Positions 16,541 through 25,872 of a stretch of 64,000 nt of DNA are shown here, in pieces. The stretch spans positions 9,691-73,690 of the forward strand of contig DAPW01000027.1 in assembly GCA_002502245.1 (NCBI GenBank). Direction: 5' to 3'. The notes under the pieces are model-generated. The model saw only the letters and a program-made list of their open reading frames with translations, was not told where the DNA came from and did no database searches. This stretch comes from Methanoregula sp. UBA154. Its GTDB lineage: Archaea; Halobacteriota; Methanomicrobia; Methanomicrobiales; Methanospirillaceae. The stretch's first letter is position 1; each line of letters starts with the position of its first letter. The translations under genes and the position numbers were made by a program.

Positions 16541-17415
16541 TCTACGGTGACAAAAATACGGGAGTTCTCGTGCAGGGGGCAACCGGCAAGCAGGGTGAGT
16601 TCCATATCGGTCTCATGAACGCGTATGCCAGGCAGGTTGGCGGAAAGGGCGTTGTCGCGGGTGTCACGCCCGGCAAAGGCGGCCAGCAGGTGCATGGCGT
16701 GCCGGTCTTCAACACAGTCAAGGAGGCGATGAAGGAGTTCGATATCGGCGCTGCAGTCATCTTCGTCCCCGCCGGTGCAGCAGCGGACGCGATCATGGAG
16801 GAAGCGAACGCCGGAATCCGGACGATCGTCTGCATCACCGAGCACATCCCGGTGCAGGACACGATGAAAGCGATCGCGTACTCCCGGATGGAGGACGCGT
16901 GCGTCATCGGCCCCAACTGCCCGGGGCTCCTCTCGCCCGGCGAGGTCAAGATGGGGATCATGCCATCCGCCCTTTTCTCCCACGGGAACGTGGGCGTCAT
17001 CTCACGGTCGGGGACACTCACCTACGAGGTCGTGGACGAACTCACCCGGGCCGGCATCGGGCAGAGCACCGTGGTCGGGATCGGTGGCGATCCGGTCATC
17101 GGCCAGACGTTCGTGGACGTTCTTGAACAGTTCGGGCAGGACCCGCAGACAAAGGCGGTCGTCCTTATCGGGGAAGTTGGCGGGAACCTCGAAGAGGAAG
17201 GGGCAACGTCCACTGACCTCCCGATCGTCTCATACATTGCCGGCATCTCGGCCCCGCCGGATAAGCGGATGGGCCACGCGGGTGCGATCGTCGAGGGAGG
17301 AGAGGGTGATGCCCGCTCCAAGATCGCCCGGCTGAAGAAGCACGGTGTGCCGGTGGCATCACGGGTTTCGGAAATACCGGAGATGGTCCGGGAATTGTTC
17401 CGCCACCAGTGCTGA
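16537..17415 (+). CDS. sucD: Succinate-CoA ligase (ADP-forming), alpha subunit
   Basis: CoA-binding and phosphohistidine subunit, 292 residues. It has the Rossmann motif VQGATGKQGEFHIGLM, the GPNCPGLLSPGEVKMGIMP segment and the phosphorylated histidine in RMGHAGAIVEGG. It overlaps sucC by ATGA and ends the operon, which is followed by a dispersed GC-rich repeat. Confidence 0.94.
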   Translation: MIYGDKNTGVLVQGATGKQGEFHIGLMNAYARQVGGKGVVAGVTPGKGGQQVHGVPVFNTVKEAMKEFDIGAAVIFVPAGAAADAIMEEANAGIRTIVCITEHIPVQDTMKAIAYSRMEDACVIGPNCPGLLSPGEVKMGIMPSALFSHGNVGVISRSGTLTYEVVDELTRAGIGQSTVVGIGGDPVIGQTFVDVLEQFGQDPQTKAVVLIGEVGGNLEEEGATSTDLPIVSYIAGISAPPDKRMGHAGAIVEGGEGDARSKIARLKKHGVPVASRVSEIPEMVRELFRHQC

Positions 17416-17534
17416 CGGCCCGTTTTACTTTTTTTATTGAGATGTCCGTTGGAATTGCCCCCTGACCGCTTTATCGAATTCCGGGTACGTCTCTTACTTT
17501 ATCATGCTAAAGACGAGTGCTGTTGGTCTGGTCT

Positions 17535-17652
17535 TGCTATGCCTGCCGCCGCCCCGAATGGCGCCCACCGGCGGCCCAACTACCTGAACCAAACCGGTAA
17601 TCTGCCCCGCCGTGACTTGGAGAGGCCCTGAGCCGGAGAGCCCTCGAAACCT
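17535..17652 (-). repeat. Dispersed GC-rich repeat, copy R4 (minus orientation)
   Basis: In the 296-bp gap after sucD. Read on the minus strand it gives GAGGGCTCTCCGGCTCAGGG, a C/G-rich middle and CACGGCGGGGC, then GGGCCGCCGGTGGGCGCC, matching the core of the MITE family at 10.7 kb and 43.5 kb. The terminal TGTAGAAA ends are not recognisable here, so this is a degenerate or internal copy. Confidence 0.65.
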
Positions 17653-17711
17653 TCGAAACGTCAGCTCAGACCTTTGGGCTTGTCGTAACACATTTTGCAA
17701 AAAGTGGCCCC

Positions 17712-19103
17712 TTACCGGTCCGATTCATCGGTTTTCTCTGACAGGAGCCCCTGTGACCTGGAAGGCGGGGAATCGATGGGGTTCTCATGCCACCTGCCAT
17801 ACTCAAGTGCCCCCGGTACCTTGCACGCATCGGTGCACCGGCCGCAGAGGTAGCACTCCCGCTTGGAATCGCCTTTCCCGGCGACACCGGCCGGGCAGGC
17901 CTTCTCGCACTTTCTGCAGCTGATGCACGCCTCCGTGCGGTGCAGCCGGAACATGCTGAACTCCGCGGGCAGGGAGAAAAGGACGCCAAACGGGCAGAGG
18001 ATGCGGCAGACCGGGCGGTACACGAATACCGAGACCAGCAGGATCCCTGCTGCCGCCAGCAGTGATGCCGAGAACGTAAGGGAGAAGAGGTCGTAGAGGC
18101 CGGTGATTGCCATCAGGTCGATGAGGTAGAGGGCGGCAATGGCTGTTACGCCAAAGACGGCGAGACGGATCAGTTCCGGGATCCGCGTGCTGCGGATCAG
18201 CACCTTTTTTCCCGGCACCGTGTACGCCAGCTCCTGCACCGAACCGACCGGGCAGACCGCACCGCAGAAAGCCCGGCCGACCATGAGCGTGAATGCGATG
18301 ACGGCCAGGATCACGAGGACACCGGCGCTGATCGCGGTTGCCCCGGTCAGGACATTGACGATACCACCCAGTTCCAGAGGCATGATTGGCGCCAGGAAGA
18401 CGAAACCTCCGAGGGTGGCAAGCGCAGCCATGCCGGTTGCAAGCGTGCGGTTCATGACACCCAGATGCCAGAGGTACGCGGCAAGGGGGGTACCCGCGGC
18501 CATGAAGATCAGGGCGCAGGTGGTGCCCGGCAGGGTGCCTCCCGACAGGAGGCAGGTGACTGCGAGCGATCCGCCAAGGCCGAAGAAGGCGGATAGGGCG
18601 AGGGCAGGGCGTGTTTCCCGGAGCCGGATCCCAAGGACTCCGGTACGGATAAGCGCAAAGAGCGCGCCGGTTATGACCAGGAAGAGGAGTATCCCGGCCA
18701 GCGGTACGGAGAGATGCAGGGATCCTAAAAGACCCCCGGAGGGGGGATTCTGAATGACCTGAAGGGAGGTTTCCGGTACCGGGGAGGTCACCGGGACAGT
18801 AAGGACCGGCGATGCTGTCTGGGTAGCCGGTGCTGGAGTACCAGCGGTTGTTTGCGCGGCGGTGGCCGGGACCGTTATCGGATCCGCAACCGGAGCAGCA
18901 GTCCGTACGGGAACCTGCACCGCGTTCCTCCCGGTATAATCGCACAATGCATTCGCGTCAGCATCGGTGAAGAGAAAGCACCGGCCCGGGGATGGACAGC
19001 CCCCGATGCCCTTGGGGCAGACCGCAGCACATGCGGGATATGCAAGTCCTGCGCTGAGCAGGATCGCTGCCGCAGTACGTCTGAGTCTGGTTGAAATGGT
19101 CAT
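17712..19103 (-). CDS. NapH/NosR-like membrane polyferredoxin
   Basis: Predicted membrane-bound iron-sulfur electron carrier, 463 residues from the Met at 19103. After a signal peptide (TISTRLRRTAAAILLSAGLA) comes a Cys-rich exported motif, CPKGIGGCPSPGRCFLF...CDY, then a Thr/Pro linker and about six membrane helices. Two loops carry FCGAVCPVG and CRILCPFG, as in NapH, and the C-terminus has two 4Fe-4S motifs, CISCRKCEKACP and CYLCGRCTDAC. A longer reading to 19181 lacks a signal-like start; a TATA-like CTTTAAAG near 19146 supports 19103. The electron partner is unknown; there is no neighbouring reductase. Confidence 0.75.
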   Translation of the reverse strand: MTISTRLRRTAAAILLSAGLAYPACAAVCPKGIGGCPSPGRCFLFTDADANALCDYTGRNAVQVPVRTAAPVADPITVPATAAQTTAGTPAPATQTASPVLTVPVTSPVPETSLQVIQNPPSGGLLGSLHLSVPLAGILLFLVITGALFALIRTGVLGIRLRETRPALALSAFFGLGGSLAVTCLLSGGTLPGTTCALIFMAAGTPLAAYLWHLGVMNRTLATGMAALATLGGFVFLAPIMPLELGGIVNVLTGATAISAGVLVILAVIAFTLMVGRAFCGAVCPVGSVQELAYTVPGKKVLIRSTRIPELIRLAVFGVTAIAALYLIDLMAITGLYDLFSLTFSASLLAAAGILLVSVFVYRPVCRILCPFGVLFSLPAEFSMFRLHRTEACISCRKCEKACPAGVAGKGDSKRECYLCGRCTDACKVPGALEYGRWHENPIDSPPSRSQGLLSEKTDESDR

Positions 19104-19222
19104 GGAAGTTTCACTGCCAAATCTGCACCCGCATCGGCCCATGCCTTTAAAGGATCGGCAGATGGCATGGGGGAAATACATGCCGGTGGTGATGAAAATG
19201 TACCCCCGGGATCATAATAGAA

Positions 19223-19231
19223 TTTTATATA
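19223..19231 (+). promoter_or_regulatory. TATA box of the gene at 19300
   Basis: TTTTATATA is a good archaeal TATA box. With a start site about 25 bp on, it supports translation from the ATG at 19300 and argues against upstream starts near 18967 that would lie before the promoter and inside the divergent gene. Confidence 0.5.
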
Positions 19232-19299
19232 GGGGCAATTGCCTGTTCCGGAGTGACCGAACACCGCCAAAGCGGATCCCGGAGATCTCCCCACAGGTA

Positions 19300-20712
19300 A
19301 TGACCGGAGTGCCCGCACGAGAAACGTTTTACGGGCTTCCGGCCAATCGGTATGACACACTCATGTCCGCCACCCAGTATTTCCCCCTCCCCCCGGAACT
19401 GTTTGCGCATGCCTGCGACACGGTCAGCAAACGCGTCTCGCAGCTCCCATTTCTCCGGGGCGGTGTCAATGTTACCGGCGAACTGCTCGGTGTGACGATG
19501 GAATGCCTTAACGCAGAGCCCTCCCGGGCACTCCCGCTCACCACCCCTCGGGATATGCACGGGAGTGTGACAGACGGGCTCGACCTGTGCGTGGAGCAGC
19601 GCCTGGGAGTACCGGGGAAGAGCATTGTCCCGGTCATCGCGGATGTGCTCTGCAGCGCCGGCATTACCGAAATGACAGAGATCGTTGACCGGCAGCTGCA
19701 CCGGCCCCGGAGAGGTATCCGGCTTCTTTCTCCATGGACATGGCATATCGCATCGACCATGGCCCCTTCGGTCCGGCTGGGTGGCGGGGACTCCCTCTCC
19801 TGGCTGGATCTCTGTCCCGTATGCCGGACCGGGATCCTGGACCGGGTCACGGGAAAACAGCTCTTCGGCATCCCCCGCACGGAATTCTATATCAACTGCA
19901 GTCACTGCGGAGCAAAATTCATTCCGGTTGGACCGGCGTTCCGGCTCGTATCCATTGCCAGTATCCGTGACCCGCTCTGGAAAAAACATCTCGACAGGAC
20001 ATATCCCCCGGAGACGTGGGCAGCCCTCGCGCGCGGCACCAGTCCGGGAGGCAACCCCGCCCCGCGCCCTGCCTTAAAAAAGCCTGACGCCCCTCCGCTT
20101 CCTGCTGCTGCCGTTACGCTCAACCATTTAAAAGACGGGTCCCTTGCCGTGCCGATTCATGGAAAAACCCTGTATTTTCATCCCGTTACCCTCCACTTTG
20201 CCGGGGGTGTTCGGGAGGACGCATTTACCCGTGTGCAGAAAACGCTGGGAGAAGTTCTGGAGCAGCAGGAGTTCGGGCACCTGCGGTCACCGGTCAATGC
20301 GAAATATTCCCGGTACCTGCCCATGAAAACCGGGCTTTTCCTGGGGCAGCTCAAGGAACGGCACGATCCGTTCTACCGCGAGTTCCTCAACCCGTCCGGT
20401 GATGAGAAATACGGGACGTTCCGGGCAGCAGACTCAAAAGAAACAGAAAAAAAAGGTATCATTCTTGTTGTCGTGAACCGGGGACTCTATTGTGCCGTCA
20501 ACTCCCCGGATCCGCTGCACACCACCATGAACAACCGGTTCGGCAGGATCGGGCCTGACGATTGTCTCCTGTCAGGAGATCAGGTCCGGTGCCGGATCAA
20601 TGCCCTTCTCTGCACCTATAAAAAAGAGACAGGACTATATATCCACGCTGTGGAAAACAATGATGAGCGGCTGGCCGTACGAAATGCCATCGATGACCTT
20701 CTTGCCGTCTGA
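19300..20712 (+). CDS. Uncharacterised protein with a zinc-ribbon-like Cys cluster
   Basis: A protein of about 470 residues that I do not recognise. Residues about 165-205 contain CPVC...CSHCGAKF, a likely zinc-binding ribbon. The rest is a mixture of alpha and beta with no membrane segment or known catalytic motif; the C-terminal part contains GIILVVVNRGLYCAVNSPDP. It is a single gene ahead of another zinc-ribbon protein on the same strand, 110 bp apart. The real start is uncertain; 19300 is chosen from the TATA position. Confidence 0.55.
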   Translation: MTGVPARETFYGLPANRYDTLMSATQYFPLPPELFAHACDTVSKRVSQLPFLRGGVNVTGELLGVTMECLNAEPSRALPLTTPRDMHGSVTDGLDLCVEQRLGVPGKSIVPVIADVLCSAGITEMTEIVDRQLHRPRRGIRLLSPWTWHIASTMAPSVRLGGGDSLSWLDLCPVCRTGILDRVTGKQLFGIPRTEFYINCSHCGAKFIPVGPAFRLVSIASIRDPLWKKHLDRTYPPETWAALARGTSPGGNPAPRPALKKPDAPPLPAAAVTLNHLKDGSLAVPIHGKTLYFHPVTLHFAGGVREDAFTRVQKTLGEVLEQQEFGHLRSPVNAKYSRYLPMKTGLFLGQLKERHDPFYREFLNPSGDEKYGTFRAADSKETEKKGIILVVVNRGLYCAVNSPDPLHTTMNNRFGRIGPDDCLLSGDQVRCRINALLCTYKKETGLYIHAVENNDERLAVRNAIDDLLAV

Positions 20713-20822
20713 CGGGCAGGGAATTTCCCTTGAGAGAACCGATCTCGTGATCAGAGAATTTTTCATATCCAATGATAACATTATACTTATCTAATCTTGA
20801 GAACCGGAAACGGAGTTTGCCG

Positions 20823-22226
20823 ATGAAGTGCCCAAACTGCGGGATGAATATACGCGATGATATTCCTGTATGTGGTTATTGCGGGGAACCAGTACCCCAG
20901 CAGCCACAGAAACAATCCGATAGCGCGGGCAAACGTCTCCCCTCATCGGGTACTGCACTGCAGAAAGGGGCACTGCCTGCCAGACATCCGTCAGATGACG
21001 GTGATGCGGGTGAAGAGGAAGAAGAGGGCGGGCTCTCACCCTACCTGCAGCCCGGCGAACAGGTGATCATCGGCTCACTCAATGTATCCGTGAAGAAATT
21101 TTTCTTCCATGCCTATATGACTGACCGGCGAATCTTCCTCATCGATACGCAGGAGAAGAAACTCAAGGTCACAGCCAAGGATGTCCCGCGGGATACTGTT
21201 GCCGGGAGTATCAGCGAGTTTTCTGAAAATTCCGACCCGGTTCTGGTCTTATCCCTCCGCTCCGCGGACGATGAGATCAAGACAATGAAGATAGTTTTTG
21301 TCCAGAACGGAATGGACCGATCCGCCGAGATTGATGAATGGATTGCCCTTCTCCACAAAGACCATGAGCCGGCAGCGTCACAGCCCCCCGTGGCCGGCGA
21401 ACCCTCAGAACCTGAGCCGGAGCAGGTTCCTGCTCCATCGGAGACTCATGTGAAGAATCAGGAACTGAGGCCGACGAAAAAACCGGTAAAATCTCTTGAA
21501 AAGCAACCGCCGGTAAAACGACTGATCTCATTTGCCAAGGCACCGGAAGCGGAAGCAGCACACGAACCGCAACCTGCCTCCCCGCCCCGGCGTGCCCAGG
21601 TCAGGCAGGTTATGGAATCGGTAAAAAAGGAGGCCCCTGTTGTCACCGAGCCTGAACGCGAGGTACTGCCGGCATCCCGTGATCATGTGCCTCCGGTGAA
21701 AAAACCCGAAGTCCAGTCTGCCATGAAGGTTGCCATGAAAAGTGCCATGAAACCTCTGGCACAACCGCATGCCCGTCCGGTAAAACGGGATATATCCGAA
21801 CATGTTGTCCGGCGCCCGGTTGTGGAACCCGAACCGAGAGAAACCGCCGAACCGCCACGGCGGCCGATGATCCATGAAAAAGTCCGTGAACCTCCTGTCC
21901 ACGAAGAGACTGCGGAAATTCCCCAGTTCTGTCACAATTGCGGGAAGAAGCTCCCGATGGAAGCGAATTTCTGCCCCGGGTGCGGGATAAAACTGAGCCC
22001 AAACCGGACCCTGACCAATGCCCGCTTCCCCACAACCTCCCGTGGGAAACGATCCGTGCCTGCAGACACCGTGACTCCTGAACGGAGGCCGGTACCTCAG
22101 CCCCGGCCGGCAGAACCTGATGAAAATGAGAAGGAGGATGAAAAGCCGCAGCCCACCAAGCCTCCGGTGAAGAAGGCCCCCAAGGGGAGCGAGATGACGA
22201 TCCTCCATAAATTCCTCAGAAGATAA
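20823..22226 (+). CDS. Protein with N- and C-terminal zinc ribbons and a PH-like domain
   Basis: A 467-residue protein of unknown function. It opens MKCPNCGMNIRDDIPVCGYC, a zinc ribbon, and has a second ribbon near residue 365 (FCHNCGKKLPMEANFCPGCG). Residues about 75-180 look like a bacterial PH-type domain (PYLQPGEQVIIGSLNVSVKK, TDRRIFLID). The middle 180 residues are Pro/Glu/Lys-rich and probably disordered. The start at 20823 follows a GGAG Shine-Dalgarno. Such double-ribbon proteins are common in methanogens and may be scaffolds. Confidence 0.6.
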   Translation: MKCPNCGMNIRDDIPVCGYCGEPVPQQPQKQSDSAGKRLPSSGTALQKGALPARHPSDDGDAGEEEEEGGLSPYLQPGEQVIIGSLNVSVKKFFFHAYMTDRRIFLIDTQEKKLKVTAKDVPRDTVAGSISEFSENSDPVLVLSLRSADDEIKTMKIVFVQNGMDRSAEIDEWIALLHKDHEPAASQPPVAGEPSEPEPEQVPAPSETHVKNQELRPTKKPVKSLEKQPPVKRLISFAKAPEAEAAHEPQPASPPRRAQVRQVMESVKKEAPVVTEPEREVLPASRDHVPPVKKPEVQSAMKVAMKSAMKPLAQPHARPVKRDISEHVVRRPVVEPEPRETAEPPRRPMIHEKVREPPVHEETAEIPQFCHNCGKKLPMEANFCPGCGIKLSPNRTLTNARFPTTSRGKRSVPADTVTPERRPVPQPRPAEPDENEKEDEKPQPTKPPVKKAPKGSEMTILHKFLRR

Positions 22227-22394
22227 ATGTTTTTCCTGCTTCATGCGTACTTCTTCTGGTGGGAGGGTATCTGCGAGGATGACTCTGCATTCCTGACTTC
22301 TGCGGCAGCTATTGTGCATTACCGGCATCTGCGGATGGGTTTCCGAAATTACTGCAAGTAATAATCGTGCGCTCATTCTTGTTGAATGAGAAAT

Positions 22395-22402
22395 GTTATA
22401 TG
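22395..22402 (+). promoter_or_regulatory. TATA box of metK
   Basis: GTTATATG lies about 43 bp ahead of the metK ATG at 22442, in the 215-bp spacer after the zinc-ribbon gene. A short leader with GAGGA just before the ATG fits this position. Confidence 0.4.
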
Positions 22403-22441
22403 AACTCCAGTTCCTTGTATACTAACGAAGTGTCACGAGGA

Positions 22442-23650
22442 ATGAGAGTGAAGAGAAATATCCATATCGAAGCCCTGAACCAGATTCCCCTTGAAAAACA
22501 GCGGAATGAACTTGTCGAGCGCAAATGCCTCGGGCATCCCGACAGTCTTGCCGACGGGATTGCCGAGTCGATCAGCCAGGCACTCTGCAAAACCTATCTC
22601 GAGGAGTTCGGCGTTGTCCTCCACCACAATACCGACCAGGGCGAGGTCGTTGCCGGTGAGTCGTGCCCGAAGTTCGGCGGAGGCCGGATGATCCGCCCCA
22701 TCTTTATCCTTATTGACGGGAGGGCGACCAAACAGTTCAACGGGGTCACGATCCCCACGGATGCGGTTGCCGTTGAGGCCACGACCTCGTATATTCACAA
22801 GATCCTGCCGGACCTCAATATTAACCGCGACCTGATGATCGACTGCCGGCTCGGGACCGGCTCAACCGACCTGCGGGATGTCTTTAAGCTGGGCAACGGG
22901 AAAGTACCCCGGTCAAACGACACCTCGTTCGGTGTCGGGCACGCCCCCTTCTCTGAAGTCGAGACGATCATCAAAAACTCGGCTGACTTTATCGACACAA
23001 AACTCCGGAAAAAGTACCCCGCCATCGGCCAGGACATAAAAATCATGGGACTCCGGGACCGCGACACTATCACCCTCACGGTAGCCTGCGCCATCGTTGA
23101 CCGGTATTGTGCGGATATCCGTGAATACCAGGAATACATGGAACTCTTGAAAGAGCAGATATCGGCTGTTGCAAAGAAGAGCACGAAGCGCAAGGTCATT
23201 GTCCATGTCAACACTGCCGACGACATCCGGAAGAAGAGCGTGTTCCTGACTGTTACCGGAACTTCCGCCGAGATGGGTGACGACGGTTCGGTAGGCCGCG
23301 GCAACCGCTGCAACGGGCTCATCACCCCCAACCGCCCCATGAGCATGGAAGCAACGAGCGGCAAGAACCCGATCAACCACATCGGCAAGATGTACAACCT
23401 CCTCTCCACCCAGATCGCACAGGATTGTGTAAAGAAGGTCCACGGGATCGAGGAGATGTATGTACGGCTCCTCTCCCAGATAGGCAAGCCGATAGACCAG
23501 CCGCTCGTGGCAAGTATCCAGATACTTCCCGCTTCCGGCGTAAAACTGAAGGATATCAACGATGAGATCTACGGGATTGTCGACGACCAGCTGGCACACG
23601 TCACCAGCATCACCGAAAAGGTCATTGCCGGCAAACTCAAGACATTCTGA
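22442..23650 (+). CDS. metK: Archaeal S-adenosylmethionine synthetase
   Basis: Makes S-adenosylmethionine from methionine and ATP. This is the archaeal type, only distantly related to bacterial MetK: 402 residues, with VERKCLGHPDSLADGIAESI, HHNTDQGEVVAGESCPKFGG, GDDGSVGRGNRCNGLITPNR and SMEATSGKNPINHIGKMYN. Length fits the family (about 400). The start at 22442 gives the usual N-terminus; an upstream Met at 22367 adds a non-conserved extension. It is 7 bp ahead of hisG and may lead the his genes. Confidence 0.95.
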   Translation: MRVKRNIHIEALNQIPLEKQRNELVERKCLGHPDSLADGIAESISQALCKTYLEEFGVVLHHNTDQGEVVAGESCPKFGGGRMIRPIFILIDGRATKQFNGVTIPTDAVAVEATTSYIHKILPDLNINRDLMIDCRLGTGSTDLRDVFKLGNGKVPRSNDTSFGVGHAPFSEVETIIKNSADFIDTKLRKKYPAIGQDIKIMGLRDRDTITLTVACAIVDRYCADIREYQEYMELLKEQISAVAKKSTKRKVIVHVNTADDIRKKSVFLTVTGTSAEMGDDGSVGRGNRCNGLITPNRPMSMEATSGKNPINHIGKMYNLLSTQIAQDCVKKVHGIEEMYVRLLSQIGKPIDQPLVASIQILPASGVKLKDINDEIYGIVDDQLAHVTSITEKVIAGKLKTF

Positions 23651-23657
23651 TCAGAAC

Positions 23658-24575
23658 ATGCCACCAGCAAAAAAAACGGGAAAAAAGTCCCGTGACACAA
23701 AACCTTTTTCTGATATCGTACGACTCGCTATTCCCAACAAAGGACGGATTGCCGCCCCGATCATTGACCTGGTCGAGAAGAGCGGCCTCCACTTGGCGGA
23801 AGCCGGCGAACAGCGCCGCCTGATCACAAAGACTCTTGACCCCCATGTGGAGATCCTCTTTGCCCGCCCGGTCGATATCCCGGAATATGTTGCAACCGGG
23901 GCTGCAGACCTCGGGATCACCGGCCATGATATGGTGGTCGAACGCGGGTCCGATGTCGCGGAACTGCTTGACCTCCAGTCAGGCAGGGCCCGGCTCGTGC
24001 TTGCCGTTCATGAGGACTCAGAGATTACCCGGGCAGACCAGCTTGCCGGTCTCAAGGTAGCAACGGAATTTCCCACCATCACCCGCGCCTATTTCAAAAA
24101 GCAGAATATTGCTGTCGATGTCGTCCTCGTCGGCGGTGCCTGCGAAGCAACACCCCATCTCGGGATCGCCGATGCTATCATCGATCTATCGAGTTCGGGA
24201 ACCACGCTCAAGACCAACCGCCTCCGGGTGATCGATGAGGTGATGGTCACCTCTACCCAGCTGATCGCAAACCGCGAATCCCTCCGGGCCAAGAAAGAGA
24301 AGATCGACGAGATTCACCTTGCCCTTGAGAGTGTGATCCGTGCACGGGGCCAGTGCTACCTGATGATGAATGTGAAACGGGCATCCCTCGATGCGGTACG
24401 GCGCCTGCTGCCGGGGCTTTCCGGGCCTACGGTCATGGACGTGGCCTCATCCGAGGGCCTCGTTGCCGTCCATGCGGTGGTGAACGAGGAGCGGGTGTAC
24501 ATGCTCATCAGCCAGCTGAAACGTGCCGGGGCGAAGGATATCCTCGTCATGGCCATCCAGAGGATGATCCGCTGA
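23658..24575 (+). CDS. hisG: ATP phosphoribosyltransferase (long form)
   Basis: First enzyme of histidine biosynthesis, 305 residues. It shows LAIPNKGRIAAPIIDLVEKS, the ADLGITGHDMVVE segment and the PRPP-binding DAIIDLSSSGTTLKTNRL. The C-terminal ~75 residues, ending DILVMAIQRMIR, are the regulatory ACT-like domain of the long form, which allows histidine feedback without HisZ. A basic, hydrophilic N-terminal extension (PPAKKTGKKSRDTK) is unusual but short. It is 5 bp ahead of hisA. Confidence 0.93.
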   Translation: MPPAKKTGKKSRDTKPFSDIVRLAIPNKGRIAAPIIDLVEKSGLHLAEAGEQRRLITKTLDPHVEILFARPVDIPEYVATGAADLGITGHDMVVERGSDVAELLDLQSGRARLVLAVHEDSEITRADQLAGLKVATEFPTITRAYFKKQNIAVDVVLVGGACEATPHLGIADAIIDLSSSGTTLKTNRLRVIDEVMVTSTQLIANRESLRAKKEKIDEIHLALESVIRARGQCYLMMNVKRASLDAVRRLLPGLSGPTVMDVASSEGLVAVHAVVNEERVYMLISQLKRAGAKDILVMAIQRMIR

Positions 24576-24580
24576 TCCCT

Positions 24581-25291
24581 ATGAAAATCTTCCCGGCTGT
24601 CGATATACTCGGGGGACGATGCGTCCAGCTGGTGCAGGGAAAACGGGAGAGCGCAACGGCCTACGGGGACCCGCTTTCCTGCGCCACGCGCTGGCTGAAC
24701 GAAGGAGCTACTGCCCTCCATGTCGTGAACCTTGACGGGGCGTTCGGCAGCTCGTCGGCGAATGCCGGACTTATCACGGAGCTTATCAGAAAGACCGGGG
24801 TGGAGATTGAACTTGGCGGAGGTATCCGGTCCGTTGAGGATGCACGGCACTGGCTCGAGACTGGTGTGGACCGGGTCATCATCTCGACCCTTGCAACGCA
24901 GGACCCGGAGTGTATCCGCACGCTTGCCCGGGAATTTGGCAGCAAACGGGTGATGCCTGGCGTGGATGCGAAGGGAGGTCAGATAGCCGTTCACGGCTGG
25001 CAGGAGACTGCCGGCGATTACCTCGACTGGGCAAAGAAGTTCGAGGAGCTCGGGGCCGGCTCACTCCTGTATACCAACGTGGATGTCGAAGGGCTGCAGC
25101 AGGGTGTCCGCTTCGAACCGGTGAAACGCTTAATCGACCATGTCCGTATCCCGGTCGTGGTTGCCGGCGGTGTCTCGTCCCGTGCGGATGTGGACGGTCT
25201 GCGGGATGCCGGGGCGTACGGCGCCGTACTCGGGTCAGCCCTGTACAGCGGGAAGATCACACTGCTAGAAGCACTGGAGGAATGCCGATGA
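24581..25291 (+). CDS. hisA: Phosphoribosylformimino-5-aminoimidazole carboxamide ribotide isomerase
   Basis: The ProFAR isomerase of histidine synthesis, a 236-residue TIM barrel. The catalytic aspartates appear in MKIFPAVDILGGRCVQL and LLYTNVDVEG, and the phosphate loops in VEIELGGGIRSVED and VVVAGGVSSRADVDGL. It overlaps hisB (ATGA), and the pair sits in a metK-hisG-hisA-hisB run. The other his genes are not in the window. Confidence 0.94.
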   Translation: MKIFPAVDILGGRCVQLVQGKRESATAYGDPLSCATRWLNEGATALHVVNLDGAFGSSSANAGLITELIRKTGVEIELGGGIRSVEDARHWLETGVDRVIISTLATQDPECIRTLAREFGSKRVMPGVDAKGGQIAVHGWQETAGDYLDWAKKFEELGAGSLLYTNVDVEGLQQGVRFEPVKRLIDHVRIPVVVAGGVSSRADVDGLRDAGAYGAVLGSALYSGKITLLEALEECR

Positions 25292-25866
25292 GAATTGCTG
25301 AAGTAAAACGGGAGACGAAAGAGACGAAGATCGCACTGAAACTGAACCCGGACGGGACCGGGAAAGTTACCGTAGAGAGCGGTGTACCGTTCTTTGACCA
25401 TATGCTCACCTCGATGGCAAAGCATGGCGGGTTTGATCTTGCCTGCACCGCGAAGGGCGATCTGCACGTGGACAGCCACCATACGATCGAGGATATCGGG
25501 ATCGTGTTCGGCGATGCCATAAAACAGGTTATGGACGAGGGGAAGGGCATCCGGCGTTTTGCCCATGCAGTGATCCCGATGGATGAGTCGATTGCCACGG
25601 TGGCCCTCGATTGCGGCGGGAGGGGGTATCTCGTTTTTACCGGAACGTTCGGTAACAAGGCCGTCGGGACCATCCCGTCAGATATATTCGAGCATTTCTT
25701 CTATTCCCTGTGCAACCGTGCCGGGATAACGGCCCACATTGCCTTTACCGGGAAGAACGATCACCACCAGTGCGAGGCGGTATTCAAGGCCTTCGGGATT
25801 GCTCTTGGTGAAGCGCTCTCCCTCTCCGGTAAAAAAGGCGTGCCGAGCACGAAGGGGACGTTCTGA
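25288..25866 (+). CDS. hisB: Imidazoleglycerol-phosphate dehydratase
   Basis: Monofunctional HisB, 192 residues, dehydrating imidazoleglycerol phosphate. Metal-binding His/Glu motifs are present as VDSHHTIEDIGIVFGDAI and GKNDHHQCEAVFKAFGIAL. The start overlaps the hisA stop. The gene ends 6 bp before a converging acetyltransferase pseudogene. Confidence 0.94.
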   Translation: MRIAEVKRETKETKIALKLNPDGTGKVTVESGVPFFDHMLTSMAKHGGFDLACTAKGDLHVDSHHTIEDIGIVFGDAIKQVMDEGKGIRRFAHAVIPMDESIATVALDCGGRGYLVFTGTFGNKAVGTIPSDIFEHFFYSLCNRAGITAHIAFTGKNDHHQCEAVFKAFGIALGEALSLSGKKGVPSTKGTF

Positions 25867-25872
25867 ACGGAT

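Noticed and set aside
18967..19299. Upstream extension of the gene at 19300 to an ATG at 18967
   Set aside because: The extension lies antisense inside the polyferredoxin gene and before the TATA box at 19223, and its residues are not protein-like.
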